The translations under genes and the position numbers were made by a program. A stretch of DNA of 64,000 nt from contig NC_051070.1 of NCBI RefSeq assembly GCF_004664715.2, positions 44,650,456 to 44,714,455 of the forward strand. The letters are read 5' to 3'. This document shows positions 57,711 to 58,238 of the stretch, piece by piece. The notes under the pieces are model-generated. The model searched no databases. It saw only the letters and a program-made list of their open reading frames with translations, and was not told the origin of the DNA. The stretch's first letter is position 1, and each line of letters opens with the position of its first letter. Source of the stretch: Peromyscus leucopus (lineage: Eukaryota; Chordata; Mammalia; Rodentia; Cricetidae).

Positions 57711-58238
57711 ATGATAAAAGCATGTGCCTTAAAAGCCCAGCTGTCCTTCATCATTTGCCTCAATTCACAAAAGAGCTTGTCTTTAAAAATGAAAAGGGAG
57801 AGGAAGAAACCATATTAGTTTTGACTCTTGAACAGTTTTCCTAGCTGTACGTAATCCATGAAGATACCAAGAGGATTTGTATGGAGTATGGTATCTTTTT
57901 ATTGATTGGTCATTTTTTTCCCCCAGTATTAGGCTATTTCTGTTTTATTAGCTTAGTTTTTTAGCTATCAGTTCTAGAACCATTGAATATAAACTGTTAA
58001 TAAAATGGATAAAGTAAGTGCTAATTATGCTAATTACTAGTTGATAGTTTAATTTCCAGTCTTATTGGTAAACTGGTCTCCTTTCTCCCTCCTCCCTCTT
58101 TCCTTTCTTTCTTTCTTTCTTTCTTTTTTTTTTTTTTTTTTTTCTTTTTAGGACCTGGGGATACCGAAAGTGGGTCATATGAAGCGAATTCTCCAGGGAA
58201 TTAAAGAACTTGAAAGGAACCCTCCCAACTTGGACTGA
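1..58238 (+). CDS. Dgkh: Diacylglycerol kinase eta, 3' part of gene (25 coding exons)
   Basis: The enzyme phosphorylates diacylglycerol to phosphatidic acid using ATP, ending DAG signalling to PKC; type II DGKs act on endosomes, cytosol and plasma membrane. Reading the exons in order gives, numbered within this window, a C1 zinc finger (about residues 15-90), the DAGKc catalytic half (about 98-240, GGDG in exon [11 protein letters not shown] in exon F), an acidic linker (about 250-520), the DAGKa half (about 530-720), a C-terminal regulatory segment, and a SAM domain (about 915-980). All 24 introns have phase-compatible splice sites, with one GC donor. Eta rather than delta is inferred because the linker and C-terminus differ from DGKD as I know it, and because the SAM exon can be skipped to give an eta1-type tail. 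The start codon, PH domain and first C1 domain lie upstream of the window. A surplus base at 47428-47429 breaks the frame in exon U. Confidence 0.93.
44..676 (+). other. Intron A-B
   Basis: Unique sequence; I see no transposon, RNA gene or reading frame of interest. Confidence 0.8.
677..802 (+). CDS. Dgkh: Dgkh exon B, start of second C1 domain
   Basis: 126 nt, phase 0 to 0, between ccatag and ATG|gtgagg. It encodes 42 residues starting [18 protein letters not shown] and containing the C-x2-C (CAVC), C-x-x-x-x and C-x2-C (CLWC) zinc ligands of the second C1 finger. Confidence 0.93.
959..1115 (-). mobile_element. B1 SINE
   Basis: Reverse-complement B1 with T-run (tail), gagacagggtttctctgtg and ctgggattaaaggcgtgcgc. 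The tagctttgcgcctttcctgg variant is typical of cricetid B1. Confidence 0.93.
1166..1226. repeat. (GT)/(GC) alternating simple repeat
   Basis: Alternating purine-pyrimidine run of GTGTGC and GCGC type; Z-DNA prone. Confidence 0.9.
1795..1838. repeat. (AC)n microsatellite
   Basis: Uninterrupted AC dinucleotides, about 22 copies. Confidence 0.97.
2113..2537 (-). mobile_element. MaLR-type solo LTR
   Basis: Reverse copy of a common rodent LTR: tctgttgctgtgataaagac, gcttactggcttgctcaccg, catccatcaagaagatgccc, tttctcaactgaggtttctt. The sense strand has the AATAAACCC type signal in relatives. I assign MaLR from its end structure; the exact subfamily is not certain. Confidence 0.65.
2657..2862 (-). 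mobile_element. B2/B3-type SINE
   Basis: Reverse: ttgcctgaatgtgtgtatgt, tacccatggagaccagaaga, and gcactccccatctctccag at the promoter end. Confidence 0.85.
3630..3815 (+). mobile_element. B1 SINE
   Basis: Sense B1: cctttaatcccagcacttgg, gttcgaggccagcctgg, cacagagaaaccctgtctc and an A-rich (AAAC)n tail. Confidence 0.93.
4246..4400. repeat. Pyrimidine-rich strand-asymmetric tract
   Basis: About 150 bp almost free of purines on the + strand (ctccttcccccttctttccc, tccctccctcctccgc). Confidence 0.85.
4643..4745 (+). CDS. Dgkh: Dgkh exon C, end of second C1 domain
   Basis: 103 nt, phase 0 to 1, donor gtacgt. It begins [19 protein letters not shown], giving the closing His and Cys ligands of the C1 finger, then a short linker ([14 protein letters not shown]) toward the kinase domain. 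Confidence 0.93.
4746..5837 (+). other. Intron C-D
   Basis: AT-rich unique sequence with a T-run at about 5032-5045. No repeat recognised. Open frames here are short and without domain features. Confidence 0.75.
5838..5997 (+). CDS. Dgkh: Dgkh exon D, start of DAGKc catalytic domain
   Basis: 160 nt, phase 1 to 2. The acceptor follows tttttcag and the donor is GG|gtaatg. It encodes the first strand of the catalytic fold ([15 protein letters not shown]) and runs to NGGPHLG. The NSKSGD segment is the usual opening of DAGKc. Confidence 0.95.
6088..6245 (+). mobile_element. B1 SINE
   Basis: Sense B1 with cctttaatcccagcactcag, ggccagcctggtctatagag and an AAAC-type tail. Confidence 0.92.
6485..6605 (-). 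mobile_element. B1 SINE, degraded
   Basis: Reverse B1: gagataggactatg, tagactaggctggcctcaca and gtgctgggattaaagatgtg. It lies about 240 bp from an opposite-strand B1 (6088-6245). Confidence 0.8.
7604..7712 (+). CDS. Dgkh: Dgkh exon E, GGDG nucleotide-binding motif
   Basis: 109 nt, phase 2 to 0. It encodes [19 protein letters not shown] and then [17 protein letters not shown]. The GGDG motif (7650-7661) is the catalytic ATP-binding signature of the lipid kinase superfamily. The donor is the non-canonical CAG|gcaagt. Confidence 0.95.
7713..7714 (+). promoter_or_regulatory. Non-canonical GC splice donor
   Basis: The exon E end reads AAACAG|GCAAGT, otherwise a perfect match to the donor consensus, which is typical of GC-AG introns. 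The intron (7713-7823) is 111 bp, far the shortest of those fully seen apart from the 131-bp intron N-O. Confidence 0.85.
7824..7963 (+). CDS. Dgkh: Dgkh exon F, catalytic core
   Basis: 140 nt, phase 0 to 2, acceptor ccttttgcag, donor AG|gtaaaa. It encodes [20 protein letters not shown], the second conserved DAGKc block (glycine-rich, GTGND), then an acidic stretch ([17 protein letters not shown]). Confidence 0.95.
8147..8172. repeat. (CAA)n microsatellite
   Basis: Short CAA triplet run, about eight copies. Confidence 0.9.
8238..8358 (-). mobile_element. B1-like SINE, old
   Basis: Reverse B1 remnant: ggataggatctcactacgca, cagcctgacctccaacttga, gacaggattatagaggtgtt. Confidence 0.7.
8566..8630 (+). 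mobile_element. ID-like SINE, degraded
   Basis: Sense ID remnant: ggctggggctatagctcaat, gatagagtgtttgccc, then a G-rich run (8605-8622). Confidence 0.65.
9276..9305. repeat. (GGAA)n microsatellite
   Basis: About seven GGAA copies, then a purine-rich extension to 9325. GGAA runs can bind ETS factors. Confidence 0.92.
9340..9650 (+). mobile_element. B4-like composite SINE
   Basis: A tRNA-type head (gaagtggctcagtgaatgga, ttccagcacccattcgaagc) is followed by a B1-like middle (agctgagggaagtggcatct) and a tail with aggtggagaatgaggaccga and gtggcacgcacatgcg. Structure as in B4 (ID plus B1); subfamily not assigned. Confidence 0.65.
9735..9903 (-). mobile_element. tRNA-derived SINE, subfamily not assigned
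   Basis: Reverse: tgccccatggagagtgtgga, gtggatcgaattcagctcat, tcactgaaccaccttaccag. Confidence 0.65.
11048..11103. repeat. Perfect 24-bp inverted repeat (hairpin)
   Basis: Left arm 11048-11071 and right arm 11080-11103 are exact reverse complements, with an 8-nt loop (ttacttag). No mismatch in 24 bp. It is not part of any transposon I recognise. Confidence 0.95.
11183..11288. repeat. Compound (TC)n(AC)n(TCAC)n microsatellite
   Basis: About 31 TC, then about 9 AC, then about 6 tetranucleotides of TCAC. Confidence 0.96.
11478..11672 (+). mobile_element. B2/B3-type SINE
   Basis: Sense tRNA-derived SINE: gggctggagagatggctcag, gagttcaattcccagcaccc, and tail cacaaaataaaaataac. It lies about 270 bp upstream of exon G. 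Confidence 0.93.
11942..12026 (+). CDS. Dgkh: Dgkh exon G, end of DAGKc
   Basis: 85 nt, phase 2 to 0, acceptor ctcatcag, donor TAT|gtaaga. It reads [20 protein letters not shown] and then PTEASEGFY. The exon closes the first catalytic half and enters the type II-specific linker. Confidence 0.93.
14060..14560 (+). mobile_element. Ancient L1 3' end (L1M-like)
   Basis: Resembles the 3' end of old mammalian L1: cactgaagtgtaatatgtag, acagcttgggacgttttcac, cagaccttatgttactgaca. Strongly diverged. Confidence 0.5.
14982..15080. repeat. Two short tandem duplications
   Basis: actttttgaataatgacccc occurs twice (14982 and 15005), and cacttctcatga with agcctttgcccc occurs twice (from 15027 and 15055). 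Confidence 0.9.
15163..15248 (+). CDS. Dgkh: Dgkh exon H, linker
   Basis: 86 nt, phase 0 to 2, acceptor cttttccag, donor AA|gtgagt. It reads [20 protein letters not shown] and then HAVVISSAK. The linker between the catalytic halves is a feature of type II DGKs. Confidence 0.92.
16039..16140 (+). mobile_element. ID SINE with G-rich tail
   Basis: Sense ID (tRNA-Ala/BC1-like): ggggatttagctcagtggta, gagcacttgcctagcaagcg, gggttcggtcctcagct. Internal Pol III A and B boxes are recognisable. The usual A-rich tail is replaced by a G-run at 16112-16136. Confidence 0.9.
16984..17200 (+). mobile_element. B2/B3-type SINE, degraded
   Basis: Sense: ggactggcgtaatggctcag, tttgattccccgatcc, taactccagttccagggggc. 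Confidence 0.82.
17253..17335 (+). mobile_element. ID SINE
   Basis: Sense ID: tatagctcagtggttaagtg, tttgcttagcatgtgggaga, gggttctatccctgac. Directly behind the B2/B3 copy at 16984-17200. Confidence 0.8.
18368..18467 (+). CDS. Dgkh: Dgkh exon I, linker
   Basis: 100 nt, phase 2 to 0, acceptor cctcaaag, donor AAA|gtaagg. It reads [19 protein letters not shown] and continues [14 protein letters not shown]. It has helical, charged composition. The acceptor has a poor pyrimidine tract. Confidence 0.92.
18530..18722 (-). mobile_element. B1 SINE
   Basis: Reverse B1 with long T/G tail, caagacagggtttctctgtg, tagaccaggctggcctcaaa and gtgctgggattaaaggcata. Lies about 60 bp after exon I. Confidence 0.93.
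19310..19862 (-). mobile_element. L1 3' UTR fragment, probable
   Basis: CT-rich block (ctcgggcccccacccccacc) followed by sequence resembling reverse-strand rodent L1 3' UTR. Old and only loosely recognised. Confidence 0.45.
19870..20034 (-). mobile_element. B2/B3-type SINE
   Basis: Reverse: gagggcatcagatcccacta, ggttgtgagccaccactcag, ccccctctccagcc. Confidence 0.88.
20062..20168 (+). mobile_element. L1 ORF2 fragment
   Basis: gatgctaccaaaatgctctc, aaagtggcaggatacaaaac, taacacataaaatccagtag match the recurring L1 ORF2 segment near the end of the reverse transcriptase domain. Confidence 0.7.
20700..20897 (+). mobile_element. B2/B3-type SINE
   Basis: Sense: ggggctggagagatggctca, cacccatgtggcagcacaca, gaccctcttctggcttctgt. 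Confidence 0.93.
21339..21612 (+). CDS. Dgkh: Dgkh exon J, largest coding exon, linker
   Basis: 274 nt, phase 0 to 1, acceptor ttttcttag, donor G|gtacac. It encodes [20 protein letters not shown], then a Pro-rich and acidic/Ser segment ([19 protein letters not shown]), then [20 protein letters not shown], a block shared with DGK delta. The Ser/acidic run is probably disordered and a likely phosphorylation target (inference). Confidence 0.94.
21613..22626 (+). other. Intron J-K
   Basis: One B2/B3 (22055-22258); the rest is AT-rich and unique. Confidence 0.75.
22055..22258 (-). mobile_element. B2/B3-type SINE
   Basis: Reverse: ggtgcccaaggaggcactgg, cagttgtgagctgcccggtg, agccaccgagccgtgtatcc. 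Confidence 0.85.
22627..22737 (+). CDS. Dgkh: Dgkh exon K, acidic linker
   Basis: 111 nt, phase 1 to 1, so it could be skipped without frame change. It reads [20 protein letters not shown] then [16 protein letters not shown], very rich in Asp, Glu and Ser. The acceptor cttactacttaaag has a weak pyrimidine tract. Confidence 0.92.
22738..26640 (+). other. Intron K-L
   Basis: 22738-25389 has no SINE or other repeat that I recognise, the longest such stretch in the window. An L1 3' UTR (25390-26165) follows, then unique AT-rich sequence. Confidence 0.7.
25390..26165 (-). mobile_element. L1 (Lx-type) 3' UTR
   Basis: Reverse L1 3' UTR: tttccccctccaggtcctcc, gtgtggctgatacacccagt, aattgccatatactgcaaga, gcttctctggtgagggttaa. 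A (CA)n microsatellite lies inside at about 25588-25637. Confidence 0.7.
26641..26772 (+). CDS. Dgkh: Dgkh exon L, linker
   Basis: 132 nt, phase 1 to 1, frame-neutral if skipped. It reads [19 protein letters not shown] and continues to [11 protein letters not shown]. Rich in Ser, Thr and Gln and probably disordered. The LPVLNT-I-P ending matches the block just before the accessory domain in DGK delta (LPALNTKILYP). Confidence 0.92.
27290..27480 (+). mobile_element. L1 ORF2 fragment
   Basis: agaatacacactcttctcaa, cagaccatagccactttggt, caatggaatggaaga. The fragment is broken by stops. Confidence 0.65.
27690..28015 (+). mobile_element. L1 fragment, degraded
   Basis: A-rich + strand (tgagggtggacataaataag, gaatgaggaaatcgtgagac, catattcaagaag-like segments) lying between two clear L1 ORF2 pieces; probably the same insertion. 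Confidence 0.45.
28021..28150 (+). mobile_element. B1 SINE, rearranged
   Basis: Sense B1-like: gccaggcagtagcgcatgcc, ggaggcagaggcaggcagat and tacatagagagaccctgtct, followed by a purine-rich tail. Confidence 0.8.
28345..28545 (+). mobile_element. L1 ORF2 fragment
   Basis: aatgatcaatacacagaaat, tttctatacaccacaactga, aaacacttaggaatgaattt, aacactgaaaactacaaact. A B1 (28021-28150) sits between this and the preceding piece. Confidence 0.75.
28789..28906 (+). CDS. Dgkh: Dgkh exon M, linker to accessory domain
   Basis: 118 nt, phase 1 to 2, acceptor ttctgtcag, donor CT|gtaaga. It reads [20 protein letters not shown] then [18 protein letters not shown]. The [15 protein letters not shown] segment corresponds to the SVISRLLINADPF segment of DGK delta. 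Confidence 0.93.
29363..29713 (-). mobile_element. B4-like composite SINE
   Basis: Reverse: a CA/TG-rich tail (catgtgtatgtgtgtccatc), a B1-like middle (gaggcagggtctctcatgtg, gattgcaggctggctgccct) and a tRNA-type head (cccattgagttatctcccta). Confidence 0.65.
29815..29972 (-). mobile_element. B1 SINE
   Basis: Reverse B1: gagagggttttactgtgtag, accaggctggcctcaaactc, gggattaaaggtgtgcgcca. T-runs on both sides. Confidence 0.92.
30001..30140 (-). mobile_element. tRNA-derived SINE, subfamily not assigned
   Basis: Reverse: ggaggtcagaggacaacttg, aatgaactcaggttgtcaag, gtgacaagcacctttatcag. It is followed to about 30230 by what looks like the sense tail of a similar element. Confidence 0.65.
30691..30801 (+). 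CDS. Dgkh: Dgkh exon N, start of DAGKa accessory domain
   Basis: 111 nt, phase 2 to 2, acceptor ttgtcctag, donor AG|gtaatt. It reads [20 protein letters not shown] then [16 protein letters not shown]. The [12 protein letters not shown] block is the hallmark start of the DAGKa domain. Confidence 0.95.
30933..31029 (+). CDS. Dgkh: Dgkh exon O, DAGKa
   Basis: 97 nt, phase 2 to 0, acceptor tttgttttttag, donor GAG|gtgagt. It reads [20 protein letters not shown] then [12 protein letters not shown]. Separated from exon N by only 131 bp. Confidence 0.95.
32671..32810 (+). mobile_element. B1 SINE, old
   Basis: Sense B1-like: gccaggcgtggcgtcacatg, cctgtaaccccagctcttct and an A-rich end. Confidence 0.75.
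33323..33498 (+). mobile_element. tRNA-derived SINE, subfamily not assigned
   Basis: Sense: gaggcctgtgaggtggccct, gatgaccagagttcagtccc, ggggagaaccgactccttcc. Confidence 0.75.
33748..33895 (+). mobile_element. B1 SINE, old, with A-tail
   Basis: Sense B1-like: cagccgggtgactcatacct, cagcctgggctacatatcct, cttgtctc and a long A tail passing into (AAAAG)n. Confidence 0.8.
34984..35008. repeat. (GT)n microsatellite
   Basis: About 12 GT copies. Confidence 0.9.
35080..35292 (-). mobile_element. B2/B3-type SINE
   Basis: Reverse: gaccagaagagggtgtcgga, ctggaactggagttacagat, gactgagctatctcttcagc. Confidence 0.9.
35335..35450 (+). mobile_element. B1 SINE, old
   Basis: Sense B1-like: gtgtggtgcacacacctgta, gctgagcaggaggattgctg and ttggctacagagga. 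Confidence 0.75.
35540..35712 (-). mobile_element. B1 SINE with many small deletions
   Basis: Reverse B1 of the cricetid type, recognisable by tagctttgcgc and cgaactcacagagatc, but missing single bases or doublets at about ten places, mostly in runs (gagacaggtttctcttgg, tttcctgaactcacttgtag, gctgctctgctcc). T-runs on both sides. Confidence 0.85.
36618..36826 (-). mobile_element. tRNA-derived SINE, subfamily not assigned
   Basis: Reverse: ggaggtcagaggacaacttg, attgaactcaggttgtcagg, gcgcctttacccacccaacc. Same family as 33323-33498, opposite strand. Confidence 0.75.
36982..37207. mobile_element. hAT-type DNA transposon remnant (URR1-like)
   Basis: 226 bp with imperfect terminal inverted repeats (cagcacttctcaacc at the left, ggtgagaaccactg at the right) and flanking 8-bp duplications ggctagaa at 36974-36981 and 37208-37215. 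The 8-bp duplication is the hAT signature. Non-autonomous; no coding capacity. Confidence 0.88.
37345..37515 (-). mobile_element. B1 SINE
   Basis: Reverse B1: gacccagggtctcattgtgt, gactaagctggccttgaact, cacagagatctgcctgcctc. Confidence 0.88.
37749..37892 (-). mobile_element. B1-like SINE, old, next to exon P
   Basis: Reverse B1 remnant: gacatagggtctcaggtagc, ccaggctgcccttgaacgtg and agtgttgggattataggcgt. It ends about 14 bp before the exon P acceptor AG, so the acceptor region directly abuts transposon sequence. Confidence 0.75.
37906..38013 (+). CDS. Dgkh: Dgkh exon P, DAGKa core
   Basis: 108 nt, phase 0 to 0, acceptor ctttaccttgcag, donor GAT|gtaagt. It reads [20 protein letters not shown] then [16 protein letters not shown], the most conserved block of the accessory domain. 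An old B1 copy ends about 14 bp upstream of the acceptor. Confidence 0.96.
39122..39238 (+). mobile_element. B2/B3-type SINE, 5' part, interrupted
   Basis: Sense: ggggctggagggatggctca, gagcaccggctgctcctgca. It stops abruptly at a minus-strand LTR; probable B2 3' tail (tgcaggtacacccacgtgca, aaaaaataaac) resumes at about 39552-39632. Confidence 0.85.
39240..39548 (-). mobile_element. MaLR-type solo LTR inserted in a B2/B3 SINE
   Basis: Same family as 2113-2537: gtcctagtttgttctattgc, ggaggagagggtttgtttgg, gtggcttgctcagcttgctt, ttcaattgaggttctctctt. Shorter, with an internal deletion. Confidence 0.65.
40095..40208 (+). CDS. Dgkh: Dgkh exon Q, DAGKa
   Basis: 114 nt, phase 0 to 0, acceptor ccttctag, donor CAG|gtgggt. 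It reads [20 protein letters not shown] then [18 protein letters not shown]. The downstream intron is almost entirely minisatellite. Confidence 0.96.
40283..42455. repeat. 33-bp minisatellite, about 65 copies
   Basis: The unit is 33 bp, read as cacataaactgtaaagcac followed by tgcctctcactgca. Two sites vary between units: acaCat versus acaGat(g), and cacCTCc, cacCGCc or cacTGCc. Early units are mainly acaGat with CTCC; acaCat and TGCC dominate the middle, and acaGatg appears near the 3' end. It fills about 92% of intron Q-R (40209-42563). Because 33 is divisible by three, the array stays open on the minus strand for hundreds of codons, with no sign of real coding. A-runs and truncated units interrupt it at about 41030-41140 and 41700-41775. 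Confidence 0.97.
42564..42698 (+). CDS. Dgkh: Dgkh exon R, end of DAGKa
   Basis: 135 nt, phase 0 to 0, acceptor tttatttcag, donor AGA|gtacgt. It reads [20 protein letters not shown] then [20 protein letters not shown]. The [10 protein letters not shown] block closes the accessory domain. The minisatellite ends about 110 bp upstream. Confidence 0.96.
42722..42908 (-). mobile_element. B2/B3-type SINE, degraded
   Basis: Reverse: ggagctggagttaggaggga, gttctgggtcctctgcaaga, cattgagccatctttctgtc. It begins about 24 bp after exon R. Confidence 0.8.
43272..43410 (+). mobile_element. B1 SINE
   Basis: Sense B1: gccagacgtggtggcactca, cctttaattccagcatgtgg and caatgagaccgtctcaaa, its tail expanded into (CA)n(GA)n. 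Confidence 0.85.
43411..43549. repeat. (CA)n(GA)n compound microsatellite
   Basis: About 13 CA copies, then two long GA blocks separated by acagagacagagagagac. It is grown from a B1 tail and lies about 70 bp before exon S. Confidence 0.96.
43618..43781 (+). CDS. Dgkh: Dgkh exon S, C-terminal regulatory region
   Basis: 164 nt, phase 0 to 2, acceptor gttcgaacag, donor AG|gtgaag. It reads [15 protein letters not shown], then [15 protein letters not shown], then [20 protein letters not shown]. It follows an unusually purine-rich (GA)n run ending about 70 bp upstream, so the region before the acceptor is poor in pyrimidine repeats. Confidence 0.93.
44275..44440 (+). mobile_element. B1 SINE
   Basis: Sense B1: ttattcccagcactcgggac, gaggccagcctggtctacag, cagggctccacagagagaaa, A-rich tail. 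Confidence 0.92.
44743..44812 (+). mobile_element. ID-like SINE, strongly degraded
   Basis: Weak ID resemblance: ggggtgtaattgatggagcg, gtgtgcagggccctcggctc, aacccagccccgca. Confidence 0.4.
44969..45074 (+). CDS. Dgkh: Dgkh exon T
   Basis: 106 nt, phase 2 to 0, acceptor tttacccttag, donor GAG|gtgagg. It reads [20 protein letters not shown] then [15 protein letters not shown]. Mostly helical composition; [11 protein letters not shown] is shared with DGK delta ([11 protein letters not shown]). Confidence 0.93.
45168..45875 (-). mobile_element. MaLR-type solo LTR split by a younger LTR
   Basis: Same family: tctgttgctgtgattaaaat, aggaacctggaggcaggagc, then, after the insert, tccatcaagaaaatgctcca, gtgtgtcaagttgacaaaca. 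The insert occupies 45442-45746. Confidence 0.68.
45442..45746 (-). mobile_element. Younger solo LTR with TATA and poly(A) signals
   Basis: On the minus strand it begins TGTAGTGGGTAG, contains CTATAAGGCGG (TATA-like) and later AATAAACCTCC (poly(A) signal). Both flanks carry caatcat (45435-45441 and 45745-45751), of which 5 to 7 bp is the target duplication. This is a solo LTR with no internal genes; family not assigned. Confidence 0.65.
46047..46098. repeat. (ATTC)n microsatellite
   Basis: About ten ATTC copies at a SINE tail. Confidence 0.93.
46060..46252 (-). mobile_element. tRNA-derived SINE, with expanded tail
   Basis: Reverse: gttctgggggctgaactgag, agcacctttacttgctgagt, catctcacgggctg. 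The tail side is an (ATTC)n run at about 46047-46098. Confidence 0.65.
46868..47074 (-). mobile_element. B2/B3-type SINE
   Basis: Reverse: gatgagggcatcagatcccc, gggactggaattacagatga, ctgagctacctctctagccc. Confidence 0.92.
47404..47497 (+). CDS. Dgkh: Dgkh exon U, carries a 1-bp frameshift in this sequence
   Basis: Acceptor ttttttccag, donor TTG|gtaagg. The exon is 94 nt, but both neighbours require phase 0 to 0, so the expected length is 93. Reading from the acceptor gives SLTRDTATG and then a stop at 47458-47460. Reading the +1 frame from 47429 gives [20 protein letters not shown], which is the family sequence. The surplus base is one G of the gg at 47428-47429. No AG in the right phase exists nearby to rescue the frame. 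It may be an assembly error or a real disabling variant; the rest of the gene is intact, which favours error. Confidence 0.9.
47498..50174 (+). other. Intron U-V
   Basis: An LTR at the 5' end; 47936-50174 shows no recognised repeat apart from a GT patch near 49785-49797 and a G-rich patch at 49994-50010. Confidence 0.7.
47525..47935 (-). mobile_element. MaLR-type solo LTR
   Basis: Same family: ggcaggatcctggaggcagg, gagaccatggaggaacatgg, attagcaattaagaaaatgc, cctcacttgaggttcctttt. It starts just after exon U. Confidence 0.62.
50175..50180 (+). promoter_or_regulatory. Tandem NAGNAG splice acceptor of exon V
   Basis: The acceptor reads gactagcag followed by TTGGAG. Splicing after tag adds a CAG (Gln) codon; splicing after cag omits it. 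Both keep frame. NAGNAG sites commonly yield isoforms differing by one residue. Confidence 0.8.
50178..50297 (+). CDS. Dgkh: Dgkh exon V
   Basis: 120 nt from the first acceptor (117 from the second), phase 0 to 0, donor GAG|gtacgg. It reads [20 protein letters not shown] then [21 protein letters not shown] used the longer form because VPLQLESP is the family sequence as I know it. Confidence 0.93.
50298..50958 (+). other. Intron V-W
   Basis: Mostly the sense LTR; the flanks are unique. Confidence 0.75.
50486..50875 (+). mobile_element. MaLR-type solo LTR, sense
   Basis: Sense copy: aattagtgattgatgggctg, gcaagccatggggagcaagc, cctgcctcctggttcctgcc, cagcaatagaaaaccctaat, ending ggaca. Opposite in orientation to 47525-47935 on the other side of exon V. 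Confidence 0.68.
50959..51067 (+). CDS. Dgkh: Dgkh exon W, basic segment before SAM
   Basis: 109 nt, phase 0 to 1, acceptor tttgaacag, donor G|gtaggt. It reads [20 protein letters not shown] then [16 protein letters not shown]. It is strongly basic ([11 protein letters not shown]) and sits just before the SAM domain. The final G is shared with either exon X (giving Val) or exon Y (giving Gly). Confidence 0.93.
51068..52467 (+). other. Intron W-X
   Basis: 1.4 kb upstream of the alternative SAM exon. No transposon recognised, a good place for conserved splicing control elements (inference). Confidence 0.65.
52468..52598 (+). CDS. Dgkh: Dgkh exon X, SAM domain (alternative exon)
   Basis: 131 nt, phase 1 to 0. 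It reads [20 protein letters not shown] then [20 protein letters not shown] then RDLK, the first four helices of a SAM domain, which mediates oligomerisation of type II DGKs. Because 131 is not a multiple of three, skipping it changes the frame of exon Y. Its splice signals look weak: acceptor gctcttaactttggtag is broken by purines and donor AAG|gtatac is sub-optimal. Confidence 0.94.
52605..52623 (+). promoter_or_regulatory. U-rich tract behind weak donor of SAM exon
   Basis: Nineteen consecutive T begin 6 nt after the AAG|gtatac donor. U-rich sequence directly downstream of a weak donor is the known binding context for TIA1/TIAL1, which recruit U1 snRNP and favour exon inclusion. A regulatory role here is inferred. 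Confidence 0.5.
53206..53240. repeat. (ATTT)n microsatellite
   Basis: About eight ATTT copies. Confidence 0.95.
53408..53692 (+). mobile_element. B4-like composite SINE
   Basis: Sense: caggagctggagagatacgg, caatccgcagcacccatgca, a B1-like middle (gcatggtggcatgtgtctta), then cagtgagagaccctgtccaa and a CA-rich tail. Confidence 0.7.
55857..55935 (+). mobile_element. SINE fragment (B4-like)
   Basis: gtctggagagatggagactg followed by gagctccaggttcagagaga and ccccatttcaaaa, as in the B1-derived part of B4. Confidence 0.5.
55936..56180 (+). mobile_element. Unclassified retrotransposed fragment with A-tail
   Basis: About 210 bp of non-SINE sequence (aattgtcctgcctgcagg region) ending in an A18 tract and a second A-rich run. 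It looks like an interspersed repeat I have met in rodents but cannot name. Confidence 0.4.
56674..56870 (-). mobile_element. B2/B3-type SINE
   Basis: Reverse: gcagaaggcagaggatcccc, aagctggagttacaggtcgt, actgagccatctccctagcc. Confidence 0.9.
57445..57541 (-). mobile_element. B1-like fragment
   Basis: Reverse B1 remnant: gccaaggacagccttgagtg and catgtgccactgtgtctggc. Confidence 0.55.
57558..57665 (+). mobile_element. B1-like SINE
   Basis: Sense B1 remnant: ggtggatgtggtgcatcatt, gaggttgaggcaggagactc, ccttgtctcc, with tail expanded into (GT)n. Confidence 0.65.
57669..57709. repeat. (GT)n microsatellite
   Basis: About 20 GT copies at a B1-like tail. Confidence 0.96.
58076..58151 (+). promoter_or_regulatory. 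74-nt pyrimidine microsatellite forming the last-exon acceptor
   Basis: From 58076 to 58149 the + strand is pyrimidine only apart from the final a, comprising CT-rich sequence, a (TTTC)n block and a long T run, ending tttctttttag. It is the polypyrimidine tract of exon Y and a length-unstable repeat at the same time. Confidence 0.75.
58152..58204 (+). CDS. Dgkh: Dgkh exon Y, alternative frame (SAM-less, eta1-type tail)
   Basis: If exon W joins directly to exon Y, the final G of W plus GA opens [17 protein letters not shown] and stops at TAA 58202-58204. The tail is short, acidic and polar, with no SAM domain. Two DGK eta isoforms differing in the SAM domain are established; that this exon junction produces eta1 in this species is inferred from phase and from the tail being open and plausible. 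Confidence 0.8.
58152..58238 (+). CDS. Dgkh: Dgkh exon Y, last coding exon, SAM-completing frame
   Basis: After exon X (phase 0) it reads [19 protein letters not shown] then LERNPPNLD and TGA at 58236-58238. This supplies the last SAM helix (VGHMKRIL), so eta2 ends here. The same bases serve as coding sequence in a second frame when exon X is skipped. Confidence 0.95.
   Translation, partial: DLGIPKVGHMKRILQGIKELERNPPNLD

Larger units (their letters stand above)
52599..58151 (+). other. Intron X-Y
   Basis: Holds the U-rich tract, (ATTT)n, B4-like, AC run near 54361-54378, SINE fragment, A-tailed fragment, B2/B3 and B1 pieces. 54600-55560 is a more GC-rich block that I cannot classify. 56200-56670, 56870-57445 and 57710-58075 look unique. 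Confidence 0.7.

Noticed and set aside
1..58238. Assignment to Dgkd (diacylglycerol kinase delta)
   Set aside because: The catalytic blocks are shared, but the linker, the segment between DAGKa and SAM and the tail ([10 protein letters not shown]) do not match delta as I know it, and the SAM-skipping tail fits eta.
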